A DNA stretch of 64,000 bases from Rhodoferax sp. (GCA_019449595.1 JAGRPL010000004.1:124001-188000); one strand, 5' to 3'; positions 27,852-40,658 are shown, counted from the stretch's first letter. The notes: generated by a model from the sequence alone, not told the origin. Made by a program: numbers and translations.

Positions 27852-28361
27852 TCAGTATCCCCAGTCCTTGCGGGTGGATTTTTTCCCTTCCCGCAAGGCC
27901 TTGATGATGGCGTCCTTGCTGGTCGCCAGCCGGTTCTCGCAGCCGCCCTGACGGGCAAATGCCCAGGCGTGGCGTGACGGCATGTTGTCGTTGACGGGTC
28001 TCCACTGGGGCTGCTCTACCAGTGTCCACTGGCCCGAGTTGCCGGCTCGCGCATAGGTTTTCACCTCGTCGGTGACGCAGCGGATACCCTCGTACACGGC
28101 GTTGACCGAGCCCGAGCTGTTGCGCATCACCATGACATAGCGCACTACGCCATCGGCGCCCACGGACAGCGTCTGCGGGTCCACACCGACTTTCACCGAT
28201 ACGTAGGAAGGCATGTCGACGGTAACCAGCTGGTCCCGGGAGAAGGCTGGCGGTGGGGGAATCTTGTCTTCCACCCAGTCCGGGTTATCTGGGCCGTTTT
28301 GTGCCCAGGCGGCGCCCGCCAGCAGCAGGGCGCCCAGTGCGAGCAAGCGTTCAACGCGCAT
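27852..28361 (-). CDS. CNP1-like family periplasmic protein
   Basis: The 169-residue product has a clear Sec signal peptide ([20 protein letters not shown], cleavage after AWA) and a mature domain with [27 protein letters not shown] and EQPQWRPV. This matches the CNP1-like family, described from Neisseria cryptic proteins; its role is unknown to me. The gene overlaps the rppH stop by 11 bases, so the two are cotranscribed. Confidence 0.85.
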   Translation of the reverse strand: MRVERLLALGALLLAGAAWAQNGPDNPDWVEDKIPPPPAFSRDQLVTVDMPSYVSVKVGVDPQTLSVGADGVVRYVMVMRNSSGSVNAVYEGIRCVTDEVKTYARAGNSGQWTLVEQPQWRPVNDNMPSRHAWAFARQGGCENRLATSKDAIIKALREGKKSTRKDWGY

Positions 28362-28995
28362 GGTTGTGATTCCGGTTGGGGGGCAGGCTGGAGTCCGTGG
28401 CGGGGTCCGCCGGGCCGGCCGCAGGCAAGGCCTTTGTGCCAGTGGCCTGCGGCTCGGGTGTGCCGGTGCTTCCCGGCTCGCGCACGCGGTTCCCGTGGCG
28501 CAGGTAGCGGTTGCGCGGCTCCTGGCGGGGCAGGTAGCGCGCCAGTTCCGTCAGGGCCATTTCGTAGACCCCGCGCTTGAATTCGACCACGGCGTCCAGC
28601 GGCACCCAGTAGTCGTTCCAGCGCCAGGCGTCAAATTCCGGATGGTCGGTCGCGCGCAGGTTCAGATTCCAGTCGTGACCGATCAGTTGCAGCAGAAACC
28701 AGATCTGTTTCTGGCCCTTGTAATGGCCGCGCGCATCACGCCGGATGTAACGGTCAGGCACCTCGTAGCGCAACCAGTCTCGGGTTCGGGCAACCACGCT
28801 CACATGCTCCGGCTGGAGCCCCACCTCTTCGTGCAGTTCGCGGATCATCGCCTGCTCGGGGGTCTCCCCCCAGTCAATTCCGCCTTGCGGAAACTGCCAC
28901 GAATGGGTGCGAATGCGCTTCCCCCAAAATACCTGATTTTTCTGGTTGAGCAGGATGATGCCGACGTTGGGCCGAAAGCCGTCCCGGTCAAGCAT
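28351..28995 (-). CDS. rppH: RNA pyrophosphohydrolase RppH
   Basis: RppH removes pyrophosphate from the 5' triphosphate end of mRNA, opening it to RNase E decay. The 214-residue product begins [17 protein letters not shown] and has the Nudix box [17 protein letters not shown] followed by HEEVGL. The catalytic domain ends at about 155, followed by a Pro/Ala-rich C-terminal tail usual in Betaproteobacteria. ATG 28995 is chosen over a TTG two codons earlier. It is divergent from proS. Confidence 0.95.
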   Translation of the reverse strand: MLDRDGFRPNVGIILLNQKNQVFWGKRIRTHSWQFPQGGIDWGETPEQAMIRELHEEVGLQPEHVSVVARTRDWLRYEVPDRYIRRDARGHYKGQKQIWFLLQLIGHDWNLNLRATDHPEFDAWRWNDYWVPLDAVVEFKRGVYEMALTELARYLPRQEPRNRYLRHGNRVREPGSTGTPEPQATGTKALPAAGPADPATDSSLPPNRNHNHAR

Positions 28996-29087
28996 AATCA
29001 AACCCCAATTTTTAAACTTCGTTCATTATGCACAGCATGTGCGGTGCATCAAGGGGCGAAGGCGTCTATTGTTCAGCGAGTCAAGTC

Positions 29088-30826
<1,739 letters not shown>

Positions 30827-30830
<4 letters not shown>

Positions 30831-31474
30831 CACCTGCGGATGGGGTGACAACGGCCGTATCCAGAAGGCGGGTGGTTCTGCCCCTGCTGGCCGGCCTGGG
30901 CCTGTTGTCGGTCCGGGCGCCGGTCTGGGCAGGGCGCCAGGTGGAAGAGCCGCTGGTGGACTCGGTGCGCACGGCCCTGAGTTCGGCCATCCACAACGCG
31001 GCGCCCCCCATCCCCGAGTTTGCCGACACCGAGTCGCGCCTGGCGTACCTGCGCTGGCTGGGTGCCATGAGCGAGAAGCTGAAGAAGAAAAAACCCGAGT
31101 GGGAGACGCGCAAGGAGTTCTTGCAGACCGTCTGGTACGAGAGCAAGCGTGCCGGCCTGGATGTGGCGCTGGTGCTGGGGCTGATCCAGGTGGAGAGCAA
31201 CTTCCGCAAATACGCGGTGTCGTTCGTGGGGGCGCGCGGCTACATGCAGGTCATGCCGTTCTGGACCCGGGTGCTGGGCGACGGCGACGCCGGCAAGCTG
31301 TTCCACATGCAGACCAACCTGCGCTTTGGCTGCGTGATCCTGCGCCACTACCTGGAGCGCGAAAACGGCGATCTGTTCCTGGCCCTGGGGCGCTACAACG
31401 GCTCACGGGGCAAGGCGCCGTATCCCAATGCCGTGCTGGGTGCCAGGCGGCTGTGGGAGTTTGCTGCCAGGTAG
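30827..31474 (+). CDS. Lytic transglycosylase (SLT domain) with export signal
   Basis: The 215-residue product is a soluble lytic transglycosylase-type enzyme cleaving the glycan strands of peptidoglycan. A signal peptide with SRRR before a hydrophobic run (about 12-35) ends in VWA; the RR suggests possible Tat export but Sec is equally possible. The SLT domain has catalytic Glu123 in [11 protein letters not shown], then [12 protein letters not shown] and [14 protein letters not shown] 30827 overlaps the proS stop. Confidence 0.88.
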
Positions 31475-31546
31475 CGGGATGAGTGGGGTGCGCCAAACGC
31501 ACAGCCCGGCTGATCCGGGCTGCGCATCAGGGGGGCGACGAGAAAA

Positions 31547-31873
31547 TCAGGCCGCTGCGGTGCCCAGGGCTTTTTGCAGATCGCCGCTCTCGTACATCTC
31601 CATCATGATGTCCGAGCCACCGATGAACTCGCCCTTGACGTAGAGCTGCGGAATGGTGGGCCACTGGCTGTAGTCCTTGATGCCGGCGCGGATTTCGTCG
31701 TCTTCCAGCACGTTCACGGTCTTGACCGTCTTGGTGTCGATGCCGCAGGCCTTCAGGATCTGGATGGCACGGCCGGAAAAACCGCACTGCGGGAAGCTGG
31801 CGGTGCCCTTCATGAAGAGCAGGATTTCATTGTTCTTTACCAGCTCATCAATGCGTTGTTGTGTGTCGCTCAT
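31547..31873 (-). CDS. grxD: Monothiol glutaredoxin Grx4
   Basis: Monothiol glutaredoxins carry [2Fe-2S] clusters for iron-sulfur protein maturation. The 108-residue protein has the CGFS signature with C30 (FPQCGFSGRA), WPTIPQLYVKGEFIGG and GGSDIMMEMYESG. ATG 31873 has GGAG eight bases upstream; a TTG two codons earlier is less likely. It lies downstream of the prfA-prmC pair on the same strand, a usual neighbour in Betaproteobacteria. Confidence 0.96.
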   Translation of the reverse strand: MSDTQQRIDELVKNNEILLFMKGTASFPQCGFSGRAIQILKACGIDTKTVKTVNVLEDDEIRAGIKDYSQWPTIPQLYVKGEFIGGSDIMMEMYESGDLQKALGTAAA

Positions 31874-31930
31874 CGCCAAAACTCCATAAAAACAGGCCCC
31901 ATCGGCCTATAGATGCATACGAAAGCAGCA

Positions 31931-32827
31931 TTATCCCCCGTCTTGCGGCCGGCCGCCGGCCAGCGTGGGTATTGCCCCCGGCAGGCGAGCCCCGCTGCAG
32001 CGCGCAATGCCGCCCAGGTCGTGCCGGGATTGCACGGCTTGCAGCCCCGCCGCCTGCAGCAGGGCCTGCACTGCTGGCGCCTGGTCGTAGCCATGCTCCA
32101 GCAGCAGCCAGCCGCCGGGCGTCAGGTGGGCCGGCGCCTGGCGAATGATGGTGCGGATGTCGTCCAGCCCGTCGGCACCGCTGGTCAGGGCCTGCGGGGG
32201 CTCGTGGGCCAGGGCCGCCAGATGCGGGTCGGCCTCGGCGATGTAGGGCGGGTTGGAGACGATGGCGTCGAAGCAGCCGGTCATGCCGTCCAGCCAGGAC
32301 CCCTGGCGGAACTGCACCGGTAGACCCAACCGCCGGGCATTGCCCTGGGCCACGGCCAGGGCGTGCTGGCTGTAATCCAGAGCGTGGACCTGCAGGTCAG
32401 CCCGGGTGGCCTGCAGCGCCAGGGCGATGGCGCCGCTGCCGGTACCCAGGTCCAGGACAGTGGCGCCGGGGCGCTCGCCCAGCACCTCCAGTGCCCAGTC
32501 CACCAGGGTTTCGGTATCGGGGCGGGGCACCAGCACCCGGGCATCCACCACCAGGTCCAGCCCGTAGAACTCCTTGTGGCCGGTGATGTAGGCCAGCGGC
32601 TCGCCGGCCACGCGGCGGCGCACGGCCTGGGTCAGCGTGGCCTGGGCCTGTGGGGGCAGGGGATCGGTGTCGTGCGCCAGCAGCCAGGCACGGTCGTGGG
32701 CGCTTTGGCCCAGCGCGTGCAGCACCAGCAGCTGGGCGTCCAGCCGGTCCAGGCCCTGTGCCTGTGCCAGCGCCAGGCCCTGTGCCACGGTTGCGGGTGC
32801 CGGCGGGAGATCGGTGGGGGCTTGCAT
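31931..32827 (-). CDS. prmC: Release factor glutamine methyltransferase PrmC
   Basis: PrmC methylates the glutamine of the GGQ motif in release factors RF1 and RF2, raising termination efficiency. The 298-residue protein has an N-terminal helical domain, SAM motif DLGTGSG (126-132) and the catalytic NPPY (192-195). Its substrate gene prfA lies immediately upstream, 74 bases away, with a copy of the interspersed repeat between. Confidence 0.95.
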   Translation of the reverse strand: MQAPTDLPPAPATVAQGLALAQAQGLDRLDAQLLVLHALGQSAHDRAWLLAHDTDPLPPQAQATLTQAVRRRVAGEPLAYITGHKEFYGLDLVVDARVLVPRPDTETLVDWALEVLGERPGATVLDLGTGSGAIALALQATRADLQVHALDYSQHALAVAQGNARRLGLPVQFRQGSWLDGMTGCFDAIVSNPPYIAEADPHLAALAHEPPQALTSGADGLDDIRTIIRQAPAHLTPGGWLLLEHGYDQAPAVQALLQAAGLQAVQSRHDLGGIARCSGARLPGAIPTLAGGRPQDGG

Positions 32828-32829
32828 AT

Positions 32830-32876
32830 GCTATGAATTCAATAGCTGTGCACGCAATGAATACGGCGTCTGCGGC
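32830..32876 (+). repeat. Interspersed ~50 bp repeat, copy D
   Basis: GCTATGAATTCAATAGCTG begins the unit, then TGCACGCAA and a GC-rich end TCTGCGGC. It lies between prfA and prmC and ends two bases before the prmC start codon as read on the minus strand. Confidence 0.7.
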
Positions 32877-32901
32877 ACGATCTAACCTGTAAAAATGCCC
32901 G

Positions 32902-34002
32902 TCACCGGTTGGCGCTGAGTTCCAGTGCCGCCAGCTGCTCGGCCGCCTCGTAGGCTTGCAGGGCCTGCACCACATCGTCCAGATCGCCTTCCATGATGGC
33001 GAGCAGCTTGTACAGCGTGAGGTTGATGCGGTGGTCGGTCAGGCGCCCCTGCGGGAAGTTGTAGGTGCGGATGCGGTCGCTGCGGTCGCCGCTGCCCACC
33101 AAGCTCTTGCGCTCGGCGGCGTCCTTGGCGGCGCGTTCGCTGCGTTCTTTCTCGTGGATGCGGGCGGTCAAGACTTTCAGCGCCTGCGCCTTGTTGCTGT
33201 GCTGGCTGCGTCCGTCCTGGCATTCAGCCACGATGCCGGTGGGAATGTGCGTGATGCGCACGGCCGAGTCGGTCTTGTTGATGTGCTGGCCGCCGGCGCC
33301 GCTGGCGCGGTAGGTGTCGATGCGCAGGTCCGAGGGGTTGATCTTGATGGCCTCGGCCTCGTCCTGCTCGGCCAGTACGGCCACGGTGCAGGCGCTGGTG
33401 TGGATGCGGCCCTGGGTCTCGGTGGCGGGCACGCGCTGCACGCGGTGACCGCCGGATTCGAACTTCAGCGCACCGTAGGCGCCGGTACCGTTGTGGTGGC
33501 CTTCCATGCGCACCACCACTTCCTTGTAGCCACCCAGCTCGCTGGGCGATTCGCTGACAATCTCGCTCTTCCAGCCGCAGCGGTCGGCGTAGCGCATGTA
33601 CATGCGCAGCAGGTCGCCGGCAAACAGGGCGGACTCGTCGCCGCCGGTGCCGGCGCGGATTTCCACAAACGCCGGGCGGGCATCATCCGGGTCCTTGGGC
33701 AGCAGCATGCGCTGCAGCTCGCCCTCCAGTTGCGTCAGTTCGGTCGTGGCGCTGGTGATTTCTTCTTCCGCCATTTCCGCCATGTCGGGGTCGGATTTCA
33801 TCTCTTGTGCACTGGCCAGATCGGCCTCACGTTGCTGGTAGCGCGCCCAGCGGCTGGCCACGGCCGACACATCGGTGTGCTCACGCGAGAGTTTGAGGAA
33901 CTGCTCCATGTCCTTCATGATGTCTTCGCGGGACAGCAGGAACTCCAGCTCGGCCTGGCGTTCGGTGTAGCGGACCAGTTGTTGGCGGAAAAAAGCTTTC
34001 AT
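32902..34002 (-). CDS. prfA: Peptide chain release factor RF1
   Basis: RF1 ends translation at UAG and UAA. The product (366 residues from ATG 34002) has the PxT stop-codon motif as PAT (about 192-194, in RVPATETQG) and the GGQ motif (about 237-239, GAGGQHINK) methylated by PrmC. The ATG two codons earlier gives MPM; either is possible. The gene follows hemA on the same strand, the hemA-prfA-prmC order being conserved in many proteobacteria. Confidence 0.97.
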   Translation of the reverse strand: MKAFFRQQLVRYTERQAELEFLLSREDIMKDMEQFLKLSREHTDVSAVASRWARYQQREADLASAQEMKSDPDMAEMAEEEITSATTELTQLEGELQRMLLPKDPDDARPAFVEIRAGTGGDESALFAGDLLRMYMRYADRCGWKSEIVSESPSELGGYKEVVVRMEGHHNGTGAYGALKFESGGHRVQRVPATETQGRIHTSACTVAVLAEQDEAEAIKINPSDLRIDTYRASGAGGQHINKTDSAVRITHIPTGIVAECQDGRSQHSNKAQALKVLTARIHEKERSERAAKDAAERKSLVGSGDRSDRIRTYNFPQGRLTDHRINLTLYKLLAIMEGDLDDVVQALQAYEAAEQLAALELSANR

Positions 34003-34084
34003 GGGCATGCAATCTGGATGACGGGTAGCGCGACGACGGTAAGGCCCTATCCGAAGCGAAATAACAAGATGTGGCTGTTAGGCG

Positions 34085-34111
34085 CCCCTCTCGCCCAGCG
34101 GGGGAGAGGGG
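34085..34111. repeat. Strong GC inverted repeat between hemA and prfA
   Basis: CCCCTCTCGCCC (34085-34096) and GGGGGAGAGGGG (34100-34111) pair with one mismatch around AGC, followed by TGGGGGAGAG. It resembles the CCCTCTCCC/GGGAGAGGG type of dispersed intergenic palindrome known from many proteobacterial genomes. It could also attenuate read-through from hemA into prfA. Confidence 0.65.
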
Positions 34112-34136
34112 TGGGGGAGAGTGGGGGCCAGCGCAG

Positions 34137-35396
34137 CTAACGGCTGTTGCGTAAGAAGAAATGCGAAATGGCCGCGCCCGCGCGCTCGCGGGCCTGGGCG
34201 TCGCCGGTGTGCAGCTCGGCCATGGCGCCGTGCAGCATTTTTTGCGTCAGGCCCTTGGAGAGGGCTTCCAGCACGGCGTCCACCGGCTCGCCCTTGGCCA
34301 GCAGCTTGCGGGCCCGGGCCAACTCAGAAGCGCGCCAGATATCGGCTTGGGCGTTGAGCTGCTGGATCAGCGGCACGCTGGCACGCTGGTCCACCCAGTG
34401 CATGAAGCTCTGCACGCCGGCATCCACAATGGCTTCGGCCTGCGCCACGGCGGCCTGGCGGCTAGCCTGCGCGGTCTGCACCACGCTGGCCAGGTCGTCC
34501 ACGGTGTACAGGTACACGTCTTCCAGGGCCTTGACCTCGATCTCGATGTCGCGTGGCACGGCCAGATCGACCATGAACATGGGGCGGTGGCGGCGTTTTT
34601 TCAGAGCCCGCTCCACGGCACCCAGACCGATGATGGGCAGAGTGCTGGCGGTGCAGCTGATGACGGCGTCGAATTCGTGCAGCCTGCTGGGCAGGTCGGC
34701 CAGGCGCATGACCTCGCCGCCGAAGCGGGTGGCGAGCTTTTCACCGCGCTCCAGCGTGCGGTTGGCAATGGCGATGGACTTTGGGTTCTTGGCCGCAAAG
34801 TGGGTGGCGCACAGCTCGATCATCTCGCCGGCGCCCACAAACAGCACCTTGACCTTGCCCAGGTCTTCAAACAGCTGGCCCGCCAGACGCACGGCGGCGG
34901 CGGCCATGCTGATGGAGTGCGCGCCGATTTCGGTGGACGTGCGCACTTCCTTGGCCACGGCAAAGGAGCGCTGGAACAGCTGGGAGAGGGTGGTGCCCAG
35001 GGCGCCCGCGGCGTCGGCGGCGCGCACGGCGTCTTTCAACTGTCCCAGGATCTGGGGCTCGCCCAGCACCATGGAGTCCAGCCCGCTGGCCACCCGGAAG
35101 GCGTGGCGCGCGGCCTGGCTGTCCTGCAGGCTGTAGGTATGCGAGCGCAGTATTTCGGGGGAAATGCCGGCCGAGTGGGCCAGCCAGTCCAGCGTGGGTT
35201 CCAGCTCCGACTGTTCGCCGGCGCAGTAGATCTCGGTGCGGTTGCAGGTGGAGACGATGGCCGCCTCTGGCATGCGGTTGAGCGACTGGCGCAACCCGCG
35301 CAAATGGGGTTCGATCTGGTCCATGGCGAACGCAAACCGGCCCCGCAAATCCAGCGGTGCGGTGGTGTGGTTGATGCCTAAAGTCCAGACTGCCAT
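34137..35396 (-). CDS. hemA: Glutamyl-tRNA reductase HemA
   Basis: HemA reduces glutamyl-tRNA to glutamate-1-semialdehyde, the entry step of tetrapyrrole synthesis by the C5 route. The 419-residue protein has the catalytic cysteine C51 in [10 protein letters not shown], the GINHTTAPL start, an NADPH-binding domain with [12 protein letters not shown] and a C-terminal dimerisation helix. The N-terminal region usual for haem-dependent turnover is intact. Its start faces the small membrane protein gene. Confidence 0.97.
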   Translation of the reverse strand: MAVWTLGINHTTAPLDLRGRFAFAMDQIEPHLRGLRQSLNRMPEAAIVSTCNRTEIYCAGEQSELEPTLDWLAHSAGISPEILRSHTYSLQDSQAARHAFRVASGLDSMVLGEPQILGQLKDAVRAADAAGALGTTLSQLFQRSFAVAKEVRTSTEIGAHSISMAAAAVRLAGQLFEDLGKVKVLFVGAGEMIELCATHFAAKNPKSIAIANRTLERGEKLATRFGGEVMRLADLPSRLHEFDAVISCTASTLPIIGLGAVERALKKRRHRPMFMVDLAVPRDIEIEVKALEDVYLYTVDDLASVVQTAQASRQAAVAQAEAIVDAGVQSFMHWVDQRASVPLIQQLNAQADIWRASELARARKLLAKGEPVDAVLEALSKGLTQKMLHGAMAELHTGDAQARERAGAAISHFFLRNSR

Positions 35397-35466
35397 ATAT
35401 GCACGTTATACCCAATTATAAAATCGTCGGCACCACAACCAACTCCGGGGCCCTGCGCCCGTCTGT

Positions 35467-35742
35467 ATGGGCCCTCTGGACCTGCTGAACCACCTGCTCA
35501 ATTTTCTGGCTCCCGCCGTGGCCGTCGGCTTGGTGCTGGCCGTGGCAACACCGATTTTCAACCGAAAAAAACTGGCAATCCGCTCCGTTGCTGCGCAGAC
35601 TGCTATCAATTCCATAGTGGGCGTGCTGGCCCTGGCGCTGGGACTGTGGTTTTTCGGTCGCGACGGCAAGATGGCCTCCTACGGCGCCCTGGTGGCGGCG
35701 GTGGCTGCCAGCCAGTGGTGGGCCGCGCGCGGGCGGCGCTAG
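35467..35742 (+). CDS. Small conserved membrane protein (91 aa)
   Basis: I do not recognise a named family. The product has two or three hydrophobic spans (about 12-30, 43-65 and 70-87), a short basic loop FNRKKL and a C-terminal RGRR. The start has no strong ribosome site; ATG 35467 is the first in frame. It stands divergent from hemA and converges on the phosphodiesterase gene, with one base between stops. Confidence 0.6.
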   Translation: MGPLDLLNHLLNFLAPAVAVGLVLAVATPIFNRKKLAIRSVAAQTAINSIVGVLALALGLWFFGRDGKMASYGALVAAVAASQWWAARGRR

Positions 35743-35743
35743 G

Positions 35744-36532
35744 TCAGTCCGGGCTGAAGGCGTCCACGCGGTCGGTGATGAGACCGTCCGTGCCCAGGTC
35801 GAGCAGGCGCTGGGCCTCGTCCGCGTCGTTGACGGTGTAGCTCAGGGTGCGAAAGCCGCCGGCCTGGGCCTGGGCCACGCTGTGGCTGTCCCACAGGGCG
35901 TGGTGGCAGATGATGGCCACGCAGTCCAGCGCGCGCGCTGCTTCCAGCCAGCCGTTCCACAGGGATTCCAGCAGCAGCCCGCGGGGCAGTTCGGCATGGG
36001 CGTGGCGGGCGCCCTCCAGGGCCTCGACGTCAAAGGAGCTGAGCAGCGGCGCCACTGCCTCGTCCTGCCACAGCCGCGCCACGTGCCGAGCCACCACTTC
36101 GCCGGTGTGGCGCTCGGTGCCGGGGCTGGGCTTGAGCTCCAGGTTCAGGAACAGGTGGTTGCGCAGGCAGAAGGCGGCCACGGCGTCCAGCGTGGGCAGG
36201 GGCTCGCCGGCATAGGCGCGGGAATGCCAGCTGCCAGCGTCCAGTTGCGCCAGCAGGCCCCAGGGGTGGTCGCCGCCAAGGGCGCTGTGCCCCTCACCCA
36301 GCCGGGCGCGGGCGTTGGTGGTGCGCTGCAGGGTGTCGTCGTGCAGCAGAAAGGGCACCCCGTCCTGGCTGAGCTTCACGTCGCACTCGAACATGCGGTA
36401 GCCGTGGCTGGCCCCCAGGCGGAAGGCGGCCAGGGTGTTCTCGGGGGCCAGTTTGCCGGCGCCGCGGTGGGCGATCCAGCGCGGATAGGGCCAGTGGGCC
36501 AGGGGCGGCAGGGGATGGGTGGTGGCGTTCAT
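35744..36532 (-). CDS. ugpQ: Glycerophosphodiester phosphodiesterase
   Basis: The enzyme hydrolyses glycerophosphodiesters from phospholipids to glycerol-3-phosphate and an alcohol. The 262-residue product has the family motifs WIAHRGAGKLAPENT, FECDVKLSQDGVPFLLHDD and FLNLELKP, then SFDVEALEGA and the ending DGLITDRVD. No signal peptide is seen, so it is cytoplasmic like UgpQ. The start at 36532 gives a normal length; the frame runs further upstream but that part overlaps the promoter region of the DUF3683 gene. Confidence 0.92.
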   Translation of the reverse strand: MNATTHPLPPLAHWPYPRWIAHRGAGKLAPENTLAAFRLGASHGYRMFECDVKLSQDGVPFLLHDDTLQRTTNARARLGEGHSALGGDHPWGLLAQLDAGSWHSRAYAGEPLPTLDAVAAFCLRNHLFLNLELKPSPGTERHTGEVVARHVARLWQDEAVAPLLSSFDVEALEGARHAHAELPRGLLLESLWNGWLEAARALDCVAIICHHALWDSHSVAQAQAGGFRTLSYTVNDADEAQRLLDLGTDGLITDRVDAFSPD

Positions 36533-36713
36533 GGTGTTGTGGGCCCTGAAACGGTTGGGTGTAATGGCGATTGTGGCTGCTTGGCGGGCATCGGGCCAGT
36601 GCCCTGCCGGGTGGGGTTCCAGTAGAGACCGTGGGTGATTGGTGCACTGCGGTAACATCTTCCCTCTGCCAAAGCGGCCCGTCCACCTGCCTGGGCCGCA
36701 ACCGAAATACCCG
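36533..36713. other. Divergent intergenic region between ugpQ and the DUF3683 oxidase gene
   Basis: This stretch of 181 bp must hold both promoters. I see no near-consensus sigma-70 site or strong palindrome. The plus-strand frame of the oxidase could extend to 36639, but [11 protein letters not shown] at 36714 is the expected N-terminus. Confidence 0.4.
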
Positions 36714-39700
36714 ATGAACGCTCCCACTTCGCTCAACCACCTTTTGTCCGGCGCCCATCCGGCGCCGCACGTGCACGAACGCATCCGCGAAATCCCCTAC
36801 AACTACACCTCGTTTTCCGACCGGGAGATCGTGATCCGCCTGCTGGGCGAGCCCGCCTGGACGCTGCTCAACCAGCTGCGCGGCGAGCGCCGCACGGGCC
36901 GCTCGGCCCGCATGCTGTACGAGGTGCTGGGCGACATCTGGGTGGTGCAGCGCAACCCCTACCTGCAGGATGACCTGCTGGACAACCCCAAGCGCCGCGG
37001 CCAGCTGGTCGATGCCCTGAACCACCGCCTGGCTGAGGTGGAAAAACGCCGCACGCCGCAGACCGACCCCGAGCGTGACGCCATGGTGGGCCAGCTGCTG
37101 GTGGCGGCCCGCGCCGCCGTGCAGGCCTTTGACGCGGCTTTTGTGGATGTGGCCACGCTGCGCAGAAAGGCGCAGAAACTGTTCAACCGGCTCACCGCCA
37201 AGGACAACATCAAGTTCGACGGCCTCTCCAGGGTGTCGCACGTGACCGACGCCACCGACTGGCGCGTGGAATACCCGTTTGTGGTGCTCACCCCGGACAC
37301 CGAGGCCGAAATGGCCGGTCTGGTCAAGGGCTGCATCGACATCGGCCTGACCATCATCCCGCGCGGGGGCGGCACTGGCTACACCGGCGGCGCCATTCCG
37401 CTGACCTGGAAATCGGCTGTCATCAACACCGAAAAGCTCGAGGCCATGACCGAGGTCGAGATGCGCCGCCTGCCCGGGCTGGAGCACGACGTGGCCACGG
37501 TCTGGACCGAAGCCGGTGTGGTGACCCAACGCGTGGCCGATGCCGCTGAGCGCGGCGGCTACGTATTTGCGGTGGACCCAACCTCGGCCGAAGCCTCCTG
37601 CGTTGGCGGCAACATTGCCATGAACGCTGGCGGCAAGAAGGCCGTGCTGTGGGGCACGGCGCTGGACAACCTGGCCTCCTGGCGCATGGTGACGCCGCAG
37701 GCCGAGTGGCTGGAGGTGACGCGGCTGAACCACAACCTGGGCAAGATCCACGACGTGGATGTGGCCAGCTTCGAGCTGCAGTATTTCAAGGCCGACGGCA
37801 AGACCAGACTGCGCACCGAGCGCCTGGACATCCCGGGCAAGACCTTCCGCAAGGAAGGCCTGGGCAAGGACGTGACCGACAAGTTCCTCAGCGGCCTGCC
37901 CGGCATCCAGAAGGAGGGCTGCGACGGCCTCATCACCAGCGCCCGCTGGGTGGTGCACCGCATGCCCGCGCACACCCGCACGGTGTGCCTGGAATTTTTC
38001 GGCCATGCGCGCGGCGCCGTGCCCAGCATCGTCGAAATCAAGGACTTCATGTTCGCCGAGCAAAAGCGCAGCGGCGTGGTGCTGGCCGGGCTGGAACACC
38101 TGGACGACCGCTACCTCAAGGCCGTGGGCTACGCCACCAAGAGCAAGCGCGGCGGCCTGCCCAAGATGGTGCTGTTTGGCGACATTGCCGGCGACGACGC
38201 CGACGCCGTGGCCCGCGCCACCAGCGAGGTGGTGCGCATTGCCAACTCGCGCAGCGGTGAGGGCTTCATCGCCATCAGCCCGGAGGCGCGCAAGAAATTC
38301 TGGCTCGACCGCAAGAAGACCGCGGCCATCTCGCGCCACACCAACGCCTTCAAGATCAACGAGGACGTGGTCATTCCCCTGCCGCGCATGGCCGAGTACA
38401 CCGACGGCATCGAGCGCATCAACATCGAACTGAGCCTGCGCAACAAGCTGGCCCTGTGCGACGCCCTGCAGGAGTTCTTTGCCCGTGGCAACCTGCCGCT
38501 GGGCAAGTCGGACGACGCCAGCGAGATCCCTTCGGCCGAGATGCTGGAGGACCGCGTGGCGCAGGCCCTGGCATGCATTGCCGAGGTGCGCGCGCAATGG
38601 CAGGGGTGGCTCGACCAGGTGGAGAGCCTGTTCCCGCAGCTGCAGGACCACACCCTGCGTGCCAGCTGGAAAACCCAGCTGCGCGCACCGTTGCAGGGCA
38701 TCTTCACCGGCGGCGCGTTCGAAGCCATCCTGGCCGAATGCACGGCCATCCACCAGCGCGTGCTCAAGGGCCGCGTCTGGGTGGCGCTGCACATGCACGC
38801 CGGCGACGGCAACGTGCACACCAACATCCCCGTCAACAGCGACGACTACGACATGCTGCAGGCCGCGCACGGCGCGGTCAAGCGCATCATGGCGCTGGCG
38901 CGCTCGCTGGACGGCGTGATCTCGGGCGAACACGGCATTGGCATCACCAAGCTGGAGTTCCTGAGCGATGCCGAGCTGCAGCCGTTCACCGACTACAAGG
39001 CCAAGGTCGACCCCGAAGGCCGCTTCAACAAGGGCAAGCTGCTACGCAATCAGGAGCACGCTGCGCAGGCTGCAAGCGGTCTGGGCGGTGATATGGCCCA
39101 GAATTTCCCGGCCTATGCCGACCTGACCAACGCCTACACGCCGTCCTTCGGCCTGATGGGCCACGAGTCGCTGATCATGCAGCAGAGCGACATTGGCGCC
39201 ATTGCCGATTCGGTGAAGGACTGCCTGCGCTGCGGCAAGTGCAAGCCGGTGTGCAGCACCCACGTGCCGCGCGCCAACCTGCTGTACAGCCCGCGCAACA
39301 AGATCCTGGCGACCTCGCTCCTGGTGGAAGCCTTCCTGTACGAGGAGCAGACCCGCCGCGGCATCTCCATCAAGCACTGGGAGGAGTTCGAGGACGTGGC
39401 CGACCACTGCACGGTGTGCCACAAGTGCCTGTCGCCGTGCCCGGTGAAGATCGACTTCGGCGACGTCACCATGAACATGCGCAACCTGCTGCGCAAGATG
39501 GGCAAGAAGAGCTTCCGCCCCATGGCGGCGTTCCAGGCCTGGTTCATCGGCACGCAGAGCATTGGCGGCATCCAGTTCGCCCATGCGCTGACCAACCTCA
39601 GCTTCAAGGGCCAGCGCCTGGGCAACCGCGTGCTGTCCCTGGTGGCGCGCAAGCAGACCAGTGCGCCGCCGGCCACGGTGGGCACGGCGCCCATCAAGGA

Positions 39701-40634
39701 GCAGGTCATCCACTTCATCAACAAGAAGATGCCCGGTGGCCTGCCCAAGAAGACGGCGCGCGCGCTGATGGACATCGAGGACCCGGATTACGTGCCCATC
39801 ATCCGCAACCCGCAGACCACCACGGCCGAGACGGAAGCGGTGTTCTACTTCCCCGGCTGCGGCTCCGAGCGCCTGTTCAGCCAGGTCGGCCTGGCCACGC
39901 AGGCCATGCTGTGGCATGCGGGTGTGCAGACTGTGCTGCCGCCGGGCTACCTGTGCTGCGGCTACCCCCAGCGCGGCAACGGCCAGTTCGACAAGGCCGA
40001 GAAGATGATCACCGACAACCGGGTGCTGTTCCACCGCGTGGCCAACACGCTGAACTATCTGGACATCAAGACCGTGGTGGTGAGCTGCGGCACCTGCTAC
40101 GACCAGCTGCAGGGCTACGAGTTCGACAAGATATTCCCGGACAGCCGCATCATCGACATCCACGAATACCTGCTGGAAAAAGGCATCACGCTGCCGGCCG
40201 ACCAGCCGGGCTACCTGTACCACGAGCCCTGCCACAACCCCATGAAGCAGGGCGACTCCATGAAGACCGTGCGTGCCCTGGTGGGCGACAAGGTGCTCAA
40301 GAGCGAACGCTGCTGCGGCGAGAGCGGCAGCCTGGCCGTGTCGCGCCCCGATGTCTCCACCCAGGTGCGCTTCCGCAAGGAAGAGGAAATCCGCAAAGGC
40401 GAGGCCCAGCTGCGCAGCAGCGGCGCGGTGCCGGCCGAGCAGAACGTGAAGATCCTCACCTCGTGCCCGAGCTGCCTGATGGGCCTGAACCGCTACCAGG
40501 ACGACGTGCAGAACGGCCTGCTGGAAGCCGACTACATCGTGGTCGAGATGGCCAAGCAGATCCTGGGCACGAACTGGATGCCCGAGTACGTGCAGACGGC
40601 CAATGCCGGCGGCATCGAACGGGTGCTGGTGTAG
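36714..40634 (+). CDS. DUF3683 FAD-linked oxidase / Fe-S oxidoreductase fusion (1306 aa)
   Basis: This is a very large oxidoreductase combining parts that in the glycolate oxidase complex are separate subunits. After an N-terminal DUF3683 region (about 30-140) comes an FAD-binding PCMH domain with [16 protein letters not shown], an FAD-oxidase C-terminal domain including [12 protein letters not shown] and [10 protein letters not shown], and two 4Fe-4S sites ([11 protein letters not shown] at about 836 and [13 protein letters not shown] at about 899). CCG-type cysteine-rich domains follow ([39 protein letters not shown]). It resembles GlcD plus GlcF or D-lactate dehydrogenases; a 2-hydroxy acid substrate is inferred. 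Electron acceptor is unknown, perhaps ubiquinone. The next gene is DUF971. Confidence 0.9.
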   Translation: MNAPTSLNHLLSGAHPAPHVHERIREIPYNYTSFSDREIVIRLLGEPAWTLLNQLRGERRTGRSARMLYEVLGDIWVVQRNPYLQDDLLDNPKRRGQLVDALNHRLAEVEKRRTPQTDPERDAMVGQLLVAARAAVQAFDAAFVDVATLRRKAQKLFNRLTAKDNIKFDGLSRVSHVTDATDWRVEYPFVVLTPDTEAEMAGLVKGCIDIGLTIIPRGGGTGYTGGAIPLTWKSAVINTEKLEAMTEVEMRRLPGLEHDVATVWTEAGVVTQRVADAAERGGYVFAVDPTSAEASCVGGNIAMNAGGKKAVLWGTALDNLASWRMVTPQAEWLEVTRLNHNLGKIHDVDVASFELQYFKADGKTRLRTERLDIPGKTFRKEGLGKDVTDKFLSGLPGIQKEGCDGLITSARWVVHRMPAHTRTVCLEFFGHARGAVPSIVEIKDFMFAEQKRSGVVLAGLEHLDDRYLKAVGYATKSKRGGLPKMVLFGDIAGDDADAVARATSEVVRIANSRSGEGFIAISPEARKKFWLDRKKTAAISRHTNAFKINEDVVIPLPRMAEYTDGIERINIELSLRNKLALCDALQEFFARGNLPLGKSDDASEIPSAEMLEDRVAQALACIAEVRAQWQGWLDQVESLFPQLQDHTLRASWKTQLRAPLQGIFTGGAFEAILAECTAIHQRVLKGRVWVALHMHAGDGNVHTNIPVNSDDYDMLQAAHGAVKRIMALARSLDGVISGEHGIGITKLEFLSDAELQPFTDYKAKVDPEGRFNKGKLLRNQEHAAQAASGLGGDMAQNFPAYADLTNAYTPSFGLMGHESLIMQQSDIGAIADSVKDCLRCGKCKPVCSTHVPRANLLYSPRNKILATSLLVEAFLYEEQTRRGISIKHWEEFEDVADHCTVCHKCLSPCPVKIDFGDVTMNMRNLLRKMGKKSFRPMAAFQAWFIGTQSIGGIQFAHALTNLSFKGQRLGNRVLSLVARKQTSAPPATVGTAPIKEQVIHFINKKMPGGLPKKTARALMDIEDPDYVPIIRNPQTTTAETEAVFYFPGCGSERLFSQVGLATQAMLWHAGVQTVLPPGYLCCGYPQRGNGQFDKAEKMITDNRVLFHRVANTLNYLDIKTVVVSCGTCYDQLQGYEFDKIFPDSRIIDIHEYLLEKGITLPADQPGYLYHEPCHNPMKQGDSMKTVRALVGDKVLKSERCCGESGSLAVSRPDVSTQVRFRKEEEIRKGEAQLRSSGAVPAEQNVKILTSCPSCLMGLNRYQDDVQNGLLEADYIVVEMAKQILGTNWMPEYVQTANAGGIERVLV

Positions 40635-40658
40635 ACCACGCAGAACGAAAGGACGGCT

